64,000 nt of DNA from Coturnix japonica. Lineage: Eukaryota > Chordata > Aves > Galliformes > Phasianidae. A program made the position numbers and the translations under genes. Location of the stretch: positions 95,235,078-95,299,077 of the forward strand of contig NC_029516.1 in NCBI RefSeq assembly GCF_001577835.2, given 5' to 3'. Under the pieces are notes generated by a model. It saw only the letters and a list, made by a program, of their open reading frames with translations, was not told where the DNA came from and searched no databases. This document shows positions 1 through 11,140 of this stretch, piece after piece (position 1 is the first letter of the stretch; each line of letters begins with the position of its first letter).

Positions 1-75
1 GATGCCATTGGCCTTCTTGGCCACCTGGGCACACTGCTGGCTCATATTCAGCCGACTGTCCATCAGTACACCATA
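1..75 (-). mobile_element. CR1 LINE fragment
   Basis: Read on the minus strand, this matches the part of the avian CR1 LINE that encodes the end of its reverse-transcriptase ORF. The same segment occurs in the plus orientation near 8020-8090 (AACATGAGC then AGTG and GTGGCCAAGAA). It is cut by the window edge, and similarity stops near 75. No 3' tail is present, so it is an internal piece. Confidence 0.6.
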
Positions 76-1255
76 TATACTTCATTGACAAAAGCCAAAA
101 TGAACATAGTAAGTGTAGTGACATTTTAGTTTTTCATTTGCCATGTGCTAAATTCCTTCCCACTATCTTCAGAGCTTAAGCAATCATTGGATCGAGTCTG
201 TTAGCAAAATGAGTGTGGTCTAATGCTAAGATTATACTCCCTGAGTTGTTTGGTGTGTGATTTATGTATCAATTCTTTTCGCGTTTCTCTGTTCTGCAGC
301 AAAATGGGGATTCTATTCCTGCCTGCCCTTTGTAAACTCAGTGGGAGTTCGCTATAACAATGTTGCACATTATTAAAGTAGAAAACTTTCTCCTTTTGAG
401 GTCATCACCTCACATATGAAGATGGTTTCAGTTTTTAGCAATGTTTACTAGTTTTGATTTCAAACGTATCACTTTTGTTTCGTGCAATGGAGATTGGAAA
501 TTGTGACTAGAAACGGGGACTGAAAATAACCATGGGAACAGAGTGTTTCATTCGCGTACGGAAAACAAGAAATACAGAGGTGTTTTTCAGGCTCCTGTTT
601 ACATCATATTGAGGATTTATGCCTGTGCAGACCTGTGTCATTTTAAACTTGTAATTTAAATTGGTTCAGGTAGCCACTGGAACATGCTGTGAGAATCCTT
701 CTTTCAGTTTATGTTGAGTAAGTCAGAGTAAGTTACAAGGGGTTTCAGTGCTAAACAAATGAGAGGTGGGCACAAGGGCAAGCTGATCTGCAAATGAGCA
801 AAGCTGCTGCTTTTAATGAGCAGATTTTACTGTGCTCCATGTGCAGTGTTAGGCCCCGGGGAGTTCTGCCTGGCAAAGGCTGTAGCCTGGAGGATTGCTG
901 CACCAGGGTAAGGAGCTCATCCCACAAGACCTCGTGGTCTGGCATGTGATGCTGACCTTGTTGAATGACTGGCATTAAAGCAAATCTGACCAAAGTCCTC
1001 TTAGTCACCCAGCGTGGCCCACCAGAGGCCAAGTCTTTCCTAAATTCTGCCATTTCTAGGACTGTCACTAAGTCTTTCTATAACGGGACTGCAAGAAGAG
1101 GTGACTTCTCCTGCCCTAAAAATGTTCTCCCGTGTCAGTACTGCAGAGCTGTGATTAGCTCCGATTGCAGCCTGCCACGTGGGCAGGCAGATTTAGTCCA
1201 TGTGCTGCTAGCATATCATGCCTGCTGTTCTCACTGCTGTTTCCCCACCCTGCAG
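76..1255. other. No gene seen; probable intron
   Basis: No coding exon could be supported here. The short frames on both strands (for example 751-1068 minus and 965-1264 plus) have no recognisable family and overlap each other. If the terminal exon at 1256 is real, this stretch is the last intron of that plus-strand gene. Confidence 0.4.
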
Positions 1256-1445
1256 ATTCTGTGACACTTGGCAGCTTGCTTGGATTCCTTTCCTGGGAGA
1301 ATGAAGGCTTCCTGTAGATGAAGGATGTGCCAAAGGAGTAAAACCCTCCAGAGTAACATTCACTTAAACTGTATCTCAACTTTTTGTATGTACAGCGAAA
1401 TATCGAAGCTTCTATTTATGCAATAAAGAAAACGTTTGTTTAAAA
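1256..1445 (+). other. Candidate terminal exon of a plus-strand gene (SMIM11 by position)
   Basis: A strong 3' splice site, a pyrimidine-rich run ending in CCACCCTGCAG at 1245-1255, is followed by about 170 bases and then a canonical AATAAA at 1422-1427 with a GT/T-rich element just after it (1433-1440). That is the expected form of a last exon that is mostly 3' UTR. In phase 0 the exon reads only Ile-Leu before a TGA. In human 21q22 the plus-strand gene directly before FAM243A is SMIM11, so this may be its 3' end. The coding part of SMIM11 (a small single-pass protein) was not found in the window. The assignment rests on synteny and signals, not on protein similarity. Confidence 0.4.
1422..1427 (+). 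terminator. Poly(A) signal AATAAA
   Basis: Canonical hexamer, with a GTTTGTTT downstream element about 6 bases later. It would end the candidate plus-strand exon that starts at 1256. Confidence 0.45.
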
Positions 1446-4400
1446 GTAACGGCCTTGGTTACTGCTTACTTCAATACTACAGTTAGAGCTGCTGAGGAGG
1501 CAGCTTTTAAATATTAGCTGCAAGGAGGAGGCTGATTTAACAATAAGTAAAACACTGGGTCCATTATGGGTGTATACGGAGTTCATGGACAGACAGAAGG
1601 AACTGGAGAGGTCTCTGTGCAGCTTCTTCAAGCAACTGCAGGGGTACGAACTTAAGGCTTGTGGGCTCTCTATTGAATCCAAATGAAGAAAACAAAGAGC
1701 TTCTCAGAGCAGTCTCTTTCAAACCTCTTTTCATACCTAGCACTTACTTCAGAGTAATTTTGTTTTGTGTGGTGTCTGAGGACTGTGTATGGCTCTCTGT
1801 TTACCACTTGGCCTAGAAAATAGAGACAGTTTAATTACCATTACTGGCCATTCCTGCATGTTCAATAACTTGAAGTCTTAAAGAGTGAGCACACTCAGTC
1901 ACGGTAGGTTAATCAACAGAACAGGTGGTTTGCACATAAACAAAACCTTAGGAATGTGCAGCAGTGGTAACCAGGTATGTTTGCCTTCACATTTCCTTTA
2001 TAAAGCACCTCTAGATCCTTGTGTTTGCTGGAAGTGAAGGTGAATGTGAAATCTGACAGTGGAGTGAAAGGGAGAAGACTTGAGAGCCCAAAGGTTGTGG
2101 GAGGCCCTTGGGATGGCTCGCTCCTGCCCTCTCCCTGTGGCTACAGGCTGAGGTACCTGGTATGGTCATGTAAACGTTTACTGCCGCAGTGCGTGTGTCA
2201 CAAACATTATCTGGCAGTGCATGCAGCTGATACAGCTAATGCTCAGAGAGCTTTTAGTGCAGTGGAGTTACTCACCATGAACTGTGGTGATCTGTAAAGT
2301 CTCACCGTTCATGCAGTCACCTTGGTGACCAGAGAATGTAAGTACTGCAGAAGCCTTCCTGTTCCTGGAAGAGAACTATTTTTCCTATGGCAGCTTCCAG
2401 ACTATCTATCTGACTGGGGAATTCGTAGTGTCATTGCAAATCTGCACTTTACTGTCTCAGCAGTCATCTGTGTATGCAAACATGGAACTGAATAGCAATT
2501 TAATTAAATGGCTCTGTGGTGTTCAGTGAGAAACAGACTCTGCTAACCACTTCCATTAAACAGCTCTTGAGGGAAACACACCACCAAGAAGCCACACACC
2601 CAAACTGCACGAGGAAAATGTCAGGCCTTTGCAGTGTCCACCAGCATCAGAAGTAACGTGTCGACTCCATGAAGCCAGGGATTGCCTCTAAGTATTGGCC
2701 TTACTTTTGATTTTTTTCAGTCTCAACCAATAGTAGATTTTTCTAGACCTATAGTTAGAATGTGTCATGAATTGAAAGTGAGGGATTCTCCCTTTCAGTA
2801 CAACTACCCTGTAACCAGAATCAAAGGGACACTATCTCCCTTTAAAGCAAGTCATACAGCATCAAAGCAATTGAGCTTCATTTAGCACCCAAAGAAATGA
2901 AGACTGGTGTTAAAGCCTGAGGGGGACATAGCTTGCTAAACATACGCAAGAAAGCAATTAACACCAGGAGTCTTTTTTGTTCTTCAATTGATTGTGGGCA
3001 AAAAGCAACTGAGTCTCCTCAGAAGTCCTTCTATATCACCAGCTCTTTGCATCTACAGGTAGCTCAGAAAAACTCTTTGTATATTTAAGACTCCAAATCT
3101 GGTCCAATCTGGCTGTTTTTTTCCCCTTAGCTTTGGAGTAGCACTATGGCACAGAAAACCCCTGGAGGTTGTACTGGGTATCGTAGCATGCTGACATCGT
3201 GGAAGTTCCAAAATACGATACCAAACCTGTTCCCAAATCTGAACCAATTTCTCTTCCCCAGTATATCTGGGTGGAGATTTGATCTATGCTACAAAGGCTA
3301 TCTGGGTAAGTTGCAGCAGGTCCCTTGACCCTTGGGCATGGTATGTGCCACAGTAGCAGCCTTGAACATGAGAATATGCTGACACTGGGGGGAGACAGCA
3401 GCTCAAATTTGTTTCAGTTTTCAGTTCAGAAGACAGCTGAGGATCTCGAAACCTGTTTCTTTTTTTACTGAAGGAAGAGTTGTATGATTAGTCCAGACAA
3501 ATTTAAAAGAGGAACAGAGAATTTGATTCTATTGAGTTTCTGCAAGTGCAAGAAATTATTATCCATGTTAGACATTATTTGAAAGTAAGTCAACTTGATT
3601 TTAGTTCCACTTAACGCTTTTAGTCTGAAGGCCATGAGTCTTTCACCCAAAATGCAATAGTAGTAGTTTTGGGGGAGACAGAGCTTTCTCAACCAGTACC
3701 CAGGGGCATAAGAGGTTGCCGTCTTGCTTGCTATCTAAAAGCAAGGCAAGACTAAGGCTATTTCCTAGGTGTCATGTGGAGTTCCTCATTTCTGTGTTAG
3801 GTCTAGTGGGTACAGTTCACGCACAAGTGGCAGAGCCTACCATACTGATAAAGCCATACAATGCCTATTTTAAATTGAGCTTGCCAACTAAGAAAACTGC
3901 ACTGCTCTCCAGCCATTTTGCTGCAAGTCAGTGAGCTAAATAATTTTCAGGTCTCAGACTACCAGCTTCAGGAACCTCTTGCTATTTCCAGTATTTCCTT
4001 CCTCAGTTTTCCTCTTGGGGATCAGCTTTTCCAGCTGTTTTGTATTGCTTTTCTTACTGAAGGCACCGTGAATTCTCTATCTGGCTTTGAATCCTTCATA
4101 GTTCTCCTTGAGTCCCAACTCTGTGACACAGTGTCTCTACCAATATCTGCTGCATTCATGTATGGAGACAGTTCAGATAACATTTCTGGAACTTGTGTTT
4201 ACATCCCCCCTCAGAAAGGTGCCAGAAGCCATTTTCAGATGGGAGAGCTATAAGAGGCCACCTGGTCTGGGGTCTCAATGGTGGCTGCATGTTTTGTACA
4301 CAGTGCACATCATTCCACAGTTTGGCTTTGACTATTCAAGCTGGTTCATTTTGGCTACCAAAGCAAGCTCAGTGTACCATCTAGGCACATCTGGACCTTG

Positions 4401-5030
4401 ACTGCCATGCGTGTGTATCAAACTTCTATCATGGGTATAATCAGAGCACCAGCTGCTCCTTTTCCACATCGTGATAGGGATACCTGATAGTGACCAGAAT
4501 AGTTATCCCCATAGTGATGGATTTTTTGTATGTTCCTGTAGAGAAAAGAATTGTTTGGGCACAAATAAATGATTAGGCATGTATTCATGTGCATCTCCAT
4601 ATGGCATCAATTTCTTCCTCTCTGAGTCTGATAAAAGAGCTATTGAAAATATCTGTGTGTAATGGCATTAACAACTATGCCCCTCTATGAGATTAGTTCC
4701 AGTTTGACCAAAGATGGCTGTCATAAAGCAAAGAGTGCACATGGTTGCTTCCTTTCAGACACTAGAAACGCAATATAGATGACTGTCTTTTTTTCACTAA
4801 TCTTTTTTGTTTTGGCAGGTTTGTTCTGTTTGTGTGGCACTTTCCAAGGTCCACGGCTCTTTTGATTTACTATGACTCACATTCCTCTGGCCCAGTCACT
4901 GATTAGCAGAAGTTTAGCGCTAGCCAACTAGAAATGTCAGGCACAGTCAGTTAAGAGGTGTTGAAGTCATATAATGAGCCTGGCCTTTGTGTGTATTTGT
5001 CTTCTAAAGCAGTTTTGTTTTGGTTTTTCA
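1446..5030. other. Intergenic, no gene seen
   Basis: AT-moderate sequence with only short frames of no recognisable family on either strand. No clear CR1 copy and no RNA gene was seen. It separates the convergent 3' ends of the plus-strand gene at 1.4 kb and FAM243A at 8.8 kb. Confidence 0.5.
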
Positions 5031-5245
5031 CAGAATCACAGAATCACAGAATGACCCGGGTTGGAAGGGACCTCAAGGATCATGTAGTTCCAACCCCCCT
5101 GCCTGGCAGGGCCACCAAACATACGCCTTTACTAGATCAGGTTGCCCAGGGCCCCGTCCAACCTGGTCTTGAACACCTCCAAGGACGGGGCATCCACAAC
5201 CTCCCTGGGCAGCCTGTTCCAGGGCCTAACCACTCTCCTAGTTTT
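5031..5245 (-). mobile_element. CR1 LINE 3' end
   Basis: The left edge carries the CR1 tail in reverse, with the ACAGAATC unit repeated three times (5033-5052). After it come GGGTTGGAAGGGACCTCAAG, the TCCAACCCCCCTGCC block and the AGGTTGCCCAGGGCCC block, ending near CCTAACCACTCTCCTAG. It is 5'-truncated, as usual for CR1. The 150-residue plus-strand frame at 4958-5410 mostly reads through this repeat and is not a gene. Confidence 0.93.
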
Positions 5246-5521
5246 TCTTATGCTTTTCCTGCATTGAATGTTGTTGCTGTATTCTTCCTCCTTGTCTTGT
5301 ATCCCAACATTACATCCTCCACGTGGGCCTCCTTAGGCCCTTGGCCTAAAAACATTTGCCCTGCCAGTGCTCTGGGTTGCAGCACACTACTAGTACTAGT
5401 GGACTTATGAAACTGTGTTGAGCTAACCCTTGCAGGCCTGCTTCATAGACTGGAAAAAGATAGATGTTTTTTTCTGTGAAGATGAATCTTGGAAAAGCAT
5501 TTAGAGGTAATTAGTCAATGA

Positions 5522-5636
5522 GACGTCATGAAAATGCAGGTGATTTGCATTCCGGCTAGCTTAGAGCAGAGGGACATCTGTTATAGCTTCCTCATCAACA
5601 TATGCATTTGCATCTGCCTCTCCTCTTTATGCAAAG
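5522..5636. promoter_or_regulatory. Octamer (POU) motif cluster, possible enhancer
   Basis: Two exact ATTTGCAT octamers (5543-5550 and 5606-5613), a third near-octamer ATGCAAAG (5629-5636) and a CRE-like GACGTCA (about 5522-5528) fall within 115 bases. POU and CREB/ATF factors are known to bind these sequences. That the cluster is functional is inference only. Confidence 0.25.
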
Positions 5637-7989
5637 ATACTTTAATCATTTTATTCTAGTCGTGCATTTCAATCAGATTTGGGAGAGGGAACGAAGACAT
5701 TTGTTTTGACATACTGAAATGGTCAAACATACTGGGCCTCACCACAACAGCTACTGCTAAAAAACCTAATAAAATGATAGCTATTAAAATACTATCAAGA
5801 AGATATTGGGCTCATGCATAGTATTCCAAATGCTTTTGAACAAGGTGCGTGCTATTTGCTAACATCCTCCTATTCAATTGTTTAGTCATATGTTTTTACT
5901 TGTCATCCTAAATTATCAGTTGAGTCAGAACTGCATGAGCCACCATATTTTTCTTCAGTACAAAGCGCTATAAAGTCTTTTAGAAAACATGGGTTGTAAT
6001 TACCCTTCTGCAGCAGCAGAGGGGGAGGGAGGAAGGAAGGACTCATCTCAGAGGATTTTATACAAAATACCAAAGTTCATTTAGTTTCAAACTTAGTTCT
6101 TTTCCTGCCCACAGGTTTCCATTCTCATTAGATATGACTGAGTAGAAAAGTTTCACCAGCTCTCAGCCTCCCAGGGGAAGGCAGGGAAGAGTGGATGTTG
6201 CCTGGGAAGCCTTCCCAGCCCTTCCCAGACCTCAGCAGGGAAAGGATGGTTTTTCATTTTTCTCCAGAAGGTCGGCCATCAAACACCTCTTCCCTCATTC
6301 TCATTTCCATTTTACCAAATCTAAAGTAGGACAAACAGATAAACTCCTGTGACAGACATTACTTCCTCACTGAACTTTCTTGTTGCTGAAATGGATGGAA
6401 AGCAGGTGATTCTGCACCTGGTTCCGTGGCCTCCACTGCAAATTACAAATGACTCCCTAGCAGCAGGTTTTGCAACAAGGCTCTCTTGTGCAAGACAGTA
6501 GAAGCAGAGACCCATAAGGCTGAGCTGTGTTGAGGTGGCAGTCTGGGACTCTGCTCTGTTCACTATTGATCTCACTCTTTTTCATGCAGTTCCAGAACAG
6601 AACAATGAAATCATCAGGTTTTTGTTGATTTGATGATAGCTGGCATTAGCCTACTCTTCTCCACAGCTTCATGCCAATATTATAGTGTGGGGTCATCAGG
6701 TGAAGGTAAACAGAACCAGTGCGAAAATGAGTCGTACATCATCTGTTTGTTAAGAAAACCAAGCTAGTGTGCAATTGCTGCTCATCCTTGTGATAAAGAG
6801 GGATCGGATTTATTTCTTTTCTTATGATGATTTCACACCACTTTGTATTCATTGATGTTCAGTGGCACAGTTCCTGCTTCAAGCCAATATGAAATTATGT
6901 TCAGGGCCATGATACCAGCACAATAAAATTCCTGCTCCTCTCTAATCTTTTCCCCTTTTCTCTCCTACTCTTTCATCCCTGCATTTGAAGCATGTAATTT
7001 TCCATTCTCTGTGACTTCCATATTTATAAAAACGAGCAGATGTTTTTCCTGATGAACATGAAGCTGAGAAAATATGGTTATTTTCTTTTGTATATTCATA
7101 TCTCATCTTTAGGGAATTACGTGCATAGATTCTTCTGAAGGTAGAGACCTCTTTTTTGAGATATCTTTCTGCCACACCAAATTACAGTGCTCAAAAATTA
7201 CAATTTTGATGATTTCCACACACAGGAGAAAAACAGCACAGACTTCCCTCAGTGTATCGAAACGTTTTAGTGAACTTGTGAATCATAACATTTCTTTCAT
7301 GTTTCTTGGTTTTCATTTTCTGTCTTAAAAGTACAAAATAAAGACATACAAAGTGAAGGGCTACATGGACAAAGTAAACTGGGGGCTACTTTATAGGGAT
7401 GAGAAAGCATTCCATAACCTTGAAAAGCACCACACTGAAAACATGACTTTGCATCACTCATAAATAAACTTTTGAACTCAACTCTGAAATAAATCTTTAC
7501 ATCTCAGTGCCCAGCTGGATTTAAACGAGCAAATCCATGTCGGGAGTAAAGAAAGTCTCCAGTGATGAATGCCATGTTCTATTCTGAAAGACTGAACTCT
7601 TCATCCTTTAAAGCCTGAACCAACTACTGATTGTTAGGCTTCAGAAAGGAACTTCCCTTTTAAAAAGATTACATGTCATTGGAATGTTTATTGCAGAGCA
7701 TTGTTAGAAGCAAGGCACCAGACAAAATGAATTAATGAGCTGATAACAGGTGAATGTCTGTATTATGGGAAAGTCTCATAAACCTTCCATTATCTGTGGT
7801 GTCTGGCTCAGTCAGAGACCAGCAATACTCTGCTCTGGAGCTACATTTCCATGTGTGTCAAAGATAAGTCTGACATGCAGAATTAATTTTGCAGTATAAA
7901 CTTTCTCAGAATGGAGTAGATTCACAACTGTGCTATGGTCTTATGATTCCTATGACAGAGGACTGGGCCTTAGGCATGCTTTTTTCACA
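5637..7989. other. Intergenic, no gene seen
   Basis: Only short frames of no recognisable family. No repeat tail, tRNA or splice-bounded exon could be supported. Confidence 0.5.
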
Positions 7990-8640
7990 TTCTCATGGAG
8001 GAAAAGGATCTAGAGGTGTTAGTTGATACCTGTCTGAACATGAGCAAGCAGAGTGCCCCAGTGGCCAAGAAAATCAGTGGCATCCTGGTTTGTATCAGAA
8101 ATAGCGCAGTCAGCAGGAGCAGGGAGGTGATTCCCCTGTACTCAGACCTGGTGAGGCTGCATCTCAGGTACTGTGTTCAGTCTGGGGCCTTTTGCTAAAG
8201 AAAGACATTGAAGCTCTGGAGCATGTCCAGGGAAGGGCAATGGAGCTATGAGGGATCTGGAGCACAAGTCTGATGGGGAGCAGCTGAGGGAAATGGATTT
8301 GCTCAGTCTGGAGGAGGCTCAGAGGAAATGTTATACCTCCTTACAGTCACCTGTAAAGAGACAGTGGTGAGGCAGGTGTTGGCCTCTTCTCCCAGGTAAC
8401 AGTAACAGGATGAGAGGGAATGGCCTCAAGTTGCATGAGGGGAGGTTCATGTTGGGTATTAGGAACAATTTCTTCTCGGAATGGTGAGGCACTGGACCAG
8501 TCACTGTCCCTAGAGGTGTTCAAGAATCATGTGGATGCGGCACTGGGGGACATGGTCAGTGAGCATGATGGAGATGGATTGTTGGTTGGAGGAGGTGAAC
8601 TCAGAGGTCTTTTCCAACCTTAATGGTTCTGTGATACTGT
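7990..8640 (+). mobile_element. CR1 LINE, longest copy in the window
   Basis: This plus-strand copy starts in the C-terminal reverse-transcriptase region (GAAAAGGATCTAGAGGTGTT at 7999) and runs to the tail TTCCAACCTTAATGGTTCTGTGATACTGTGA near 8640. It contains the usual CR1 blocks: AGGGAGGTGATTCCCCTGTA, GTCCAGGGAAGGGCAA, and GGAATGGCCTCAAGTTGCA. The frame is interrupted and several stretches have diverged or been lost, so it is a dead copy. It lies just downstream of the FAM243A poly(A) signal. Confidence 0.93.
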
Positions 8641-8760
8641 GATTTTTCTTTTTTTTGCAATAAGAGAAATTAACTGTCACTTCCTGGTGCAAGTGTAGCA
8701 CATATCAACCTAGTCTTGGAAAACATCTGGAATATGATATTCATATTTAAAACGATCTCT

Positions 8761-8766
8761 TTTATT
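8761..8766 (-). terminator. Poly(A) signal for FAM243A
   Basis: AATAAA on the minus strand (TTTATT on plus), 109 bases after the FAM243A stop codon. This gives a short 3' UTR that ends before the CR1 copy. Confidence 0.55.
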
Positions 8767-8874
8767 GGTACAATTGATATTGCTTTTAAAGTTTAAATCC
8801 TTTGAACAAAAGGGATCACCAGAGCAGGAACCAGTATCAAAGCACATCTGAGGCCTGAAAATAGGCAGAACCAT

Positions 8875-9636
8875 TTAAGAAAGTGAGTCAAGGTAGTAGT
8901 TTTCCCATTTCTTCACTCTGTTAATCACTATCTTCCATTTGTTTGGGGTCATCTTCTCTATTCCTTTAATGATCAGATCACTGAAGAGGATACATCTGTA
9001 GGAGTGGGTATAGTCAACAGACCTCAGGGCAAAGTCCTTCCTGTTGTTTATAATAAACCATTTCAGAGAAGACCAGGCAACATCCATTGGATAGAGGTAG
9101 GTGTAAGACGGAGGCACAGAAAGAAGCTCATGGCCATTGGCTCTAGCAGTCTCAGGGCAACACTTGATGCTGGACATGTAGGTTACTGGTGGGACTGAAG
9201 TCAGCAATCCCGTCTCCTGCTCCTTGTTGCTCTTTGCCCCTAGAGCTATCAGCTGCCTTTTATCTCTTGTCACAATTACGCATTTCCCATAGCACGTGGT
9301 CAGAGAATCACAAAGCTCCTGAAAGACACCATTCTGATTTTGACTGAACAGTTCATTTCTTAACAGCAGTTTGTAATTCCATGGCACCCACCCTTGGCTG
9401 CTGCCGGCATGAACAACTGTCCATACTGGCCAACGTAGCCTGCCCTCCTCAGCTATTTTTTCTCCTGTTATAAGACTTTCTGAAATATCTGTTTCCCCTA
9501 AGAAGATAGTGTTGAAACCATCACGCTGCAGCGCCTTCAGAGCTCTTAAATACTGCAAGCACTGTGTCTTTGAAGCATCATCAAAGCATCCCCTAGTAAT
9601 TGTGTGCCTGAGAAGCGGGTTTACAAAGCGCTGCAT
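8875..9636 (-). CDS. FAM243A: FAM243A (C21orf140) protein, 253 residues
   Basis: Conserved vertebrate protein of unknown function, so no reaction or partner can be given. The match to human C21orf140/FAM243A (251 residues, from memory) runs from end to end. The N-terminus reads MQRFVNPLLR, then CLQYLRALKALQRDGF, GETDISESLITGE, SQGWVPWNYK, YGKCVIV, AWSSLKWFIINNRK near residue 190, SYRCILFSDLI, and the C-terminus VKKWENYYLDSLS. The ATG at 9636 was chosen because it aligns with the human start and lies 8 bases inside a good splice acceptor (CCCTTTAG, AG at 9646-9645). The frame stays open for 72 more codons upstream, with no similarity I recognise there. No signal peptide or membrane segment is evident. 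The coding region is in a single exon, with a poly(A) signal at 8761. Its neighbours fit the human order, upstream of SMIM34 and KCNE1 on the same strand. Confidence 0.93.
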   Translation of the reverse strand: MQRFVNPLLRHTITRGCFDDASKTQCLQYLRALKALQRDGFNTIFLGETDISESLITGEKIAEEGRLRWPVWTVVHAGSSQGWVPWNYKLLLRNELFSQNQNGVFQELCDSLTTCYGKCVIVTRDKRQLIALGAKSNKEQETGLLTSVPPVTYMSSIKCCPETARANGHELLSVPPSYTYLYPMDVAWSSLKWFIINNRKDFALRSVDYTHSYRCILFSDLIIKGIEKMTPNKWKIVINRVKKWENYYLDSLS

Positions 9637-9644
9637 GTTGGCCT

Positions 9645-9646
9645 CT
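9645..9646 (-). promoter_or_regulatory. Candidate splice acceptor before FAM243A coding exon
   Basis: On the minus strand a pyrimidine-rich stretch (CTTCCAACTCCTGTATCCC) ends in TTTAG, directly followed by AGGCCAAC and the ATG at 9636. It would make the upstream in-frame extension intronic. Confidence 0.4.
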
Positions 9647-9852
9647 AAAGGGATACAGGAGTTGGAAGCTGCTGAGCTCACAATGTGTGTGGTTGCCCTG
9701 ATAGTGCCTGTGATGTCACACCCATCCAGCAGCAGCTCCGGAACTTCCTGGTGGCAGATCATAAAGCCACTGTCTTGTATGCAACAGGTATAGAGTGCCT
9801 GGAGCTCAACACTGCAGCCAGCCAAGGGAGGTCCACCATGTTCAACCTGCAC

Positions 9853-11030
9853 ATCTTCAGGCTTTGGAGGGGGAAGAAATTATTGATGCCTCAGACACCA
9901 CTTCAAGGTGATGTATTTTTAGAACTAATCTGGTTTTTAGAGTCTTTTCACCTTCTCATTTGGTGCACAAAGGTGGAGAGTGAACAAATGGCTGTGAGGT
10001 GTTTGGCCTTATTTCTGGGTTCAGCAACAACAAAGATGAAGGGTTTACCCCCAGAAAGAAGCATGCATGACCTGTCCCAACTCCAAACAGGGTCAAGAAG
10101 CAGTAGTTTTCTGCTGTCCCCAGTGGGCTCCCCAGGAAATGAAAGCTGTGGTGCCCAACTGATTTGTGTGCTCTTGGGCTGCTCCGTGACGCAAAGCAAA
10201 AGACAGCTGCAGTTATCAGGAGGCTTGTCTGAAAAGCATGGTCATCCTCTCAACTGGACCACACATGAAGGTATAACTGCAGTTGCCTGCAAAAATTGGG
10301 TTTGATCTTCCTCAGATTAGGATCCCTACAGAGAACAGTCCTGAAAGTGTTCTTCTGACTCTCCAGGCTCTTTTATTTTTGCAATATCGGGTCAAAAGCT
10401 AAGGGACAAAGGCTATTTTTGCTTTCATGTGACAATGAAAGGATTTAGCAAGATGGATGAAGGAGCCACAGGCCAGCCTTTCTGCTTAGGAGGATGAACA
10501 AGGTCTGTGGCTCTGCCTTTTGCTGCTGCCCCAGGACACTGTGTCCCTCCCAGCCTGTCAGGTGGCACCACTGTGCCTGTGGCTCTGTTGAGCCCTGCTT
10601 CCATCAGTCCTCACAAAATGGTCTGTGCCTTAGTGGATAAAAAGATACAAATTATAGTGCTAGCTGCTGGCATTTAGTGAGACAGGAGTGATGAACTGCT
10701 CTCACCTCCTGCTCAAAAGAATTATTTGAGAACTGGGTTCCACTCTGTTCCCATCATGAACCCAGAAACCCATCTGCTAACCTGCTTTAAAAAACAATTA
10801 TTCACAGTCCCAGCACCTCAATGCTATTAAAAACACTTGAAGAGCAGGCAGAAGGTGGTAGTCTAAGACACAAACCCACATCTCTGTGGGCTGTGGATTG
10901 TTTCACAGCGCGTCCAGCCTCAGCGGCCTCCAGCTCCCCATCGAAAGAAGGTGGAGGCCTCACCTTTCTTCACGCTCTTTCTGGGCGCTGTACAGAGCTT
11001 AATTGTTCTGCTTAGCAAAGTGACAAATTT
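9853..11030. other. Intergenic, no gene seen
   Basis: Frames on the plus strand here (the longest, 206 residues, starts inside FAM243A antisense at 9685) show no family resemblance and are judged to be chance. No repeat was recognised. Confidence 0.5.
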
Positions 11031-11140
11031 ACCAATTACCCACAAACAAAGTCCCTATTAACGAAACAATTAGGATAGCAATTATCGGTTACGCACCAAT
11101 TACCCATTTCAGTAGTAATTATGTCATTAGGTTACCAGCC
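11031..11140. promoter_or_regulatory. ATTA/TAAT homeodomain-type motif cluster with a 12-bp direct repeat
   Basis: ACCAATTACCCA occurs twice exactly (11031-11042 and 11095-11106). Between and after the copies lie CTATTAACG, ACAATTAGG, GCAATTATCGG, AGTAATTATG and TCATTAGG, so seven ATTA/TAAT cores fall within about 110 bases. Homeodomain proteins are known to bind such cores, and the cluster has the look of a conserved enhancer. It lies between FAM243A and the KCNE-like gene. Function is inferred. Confidence 0.3.

Noticed and set aside
4958-5410. 150-residue plus-strand open frame
   Set aside because: About half of it is read through a reversed CR1 3' end.
9685-10305. 206-residue plus-strand open frame
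   Set aside because: Its start is antisense to the FAM243A upstream region, the product resembles no family, and composition looks like chance translation.
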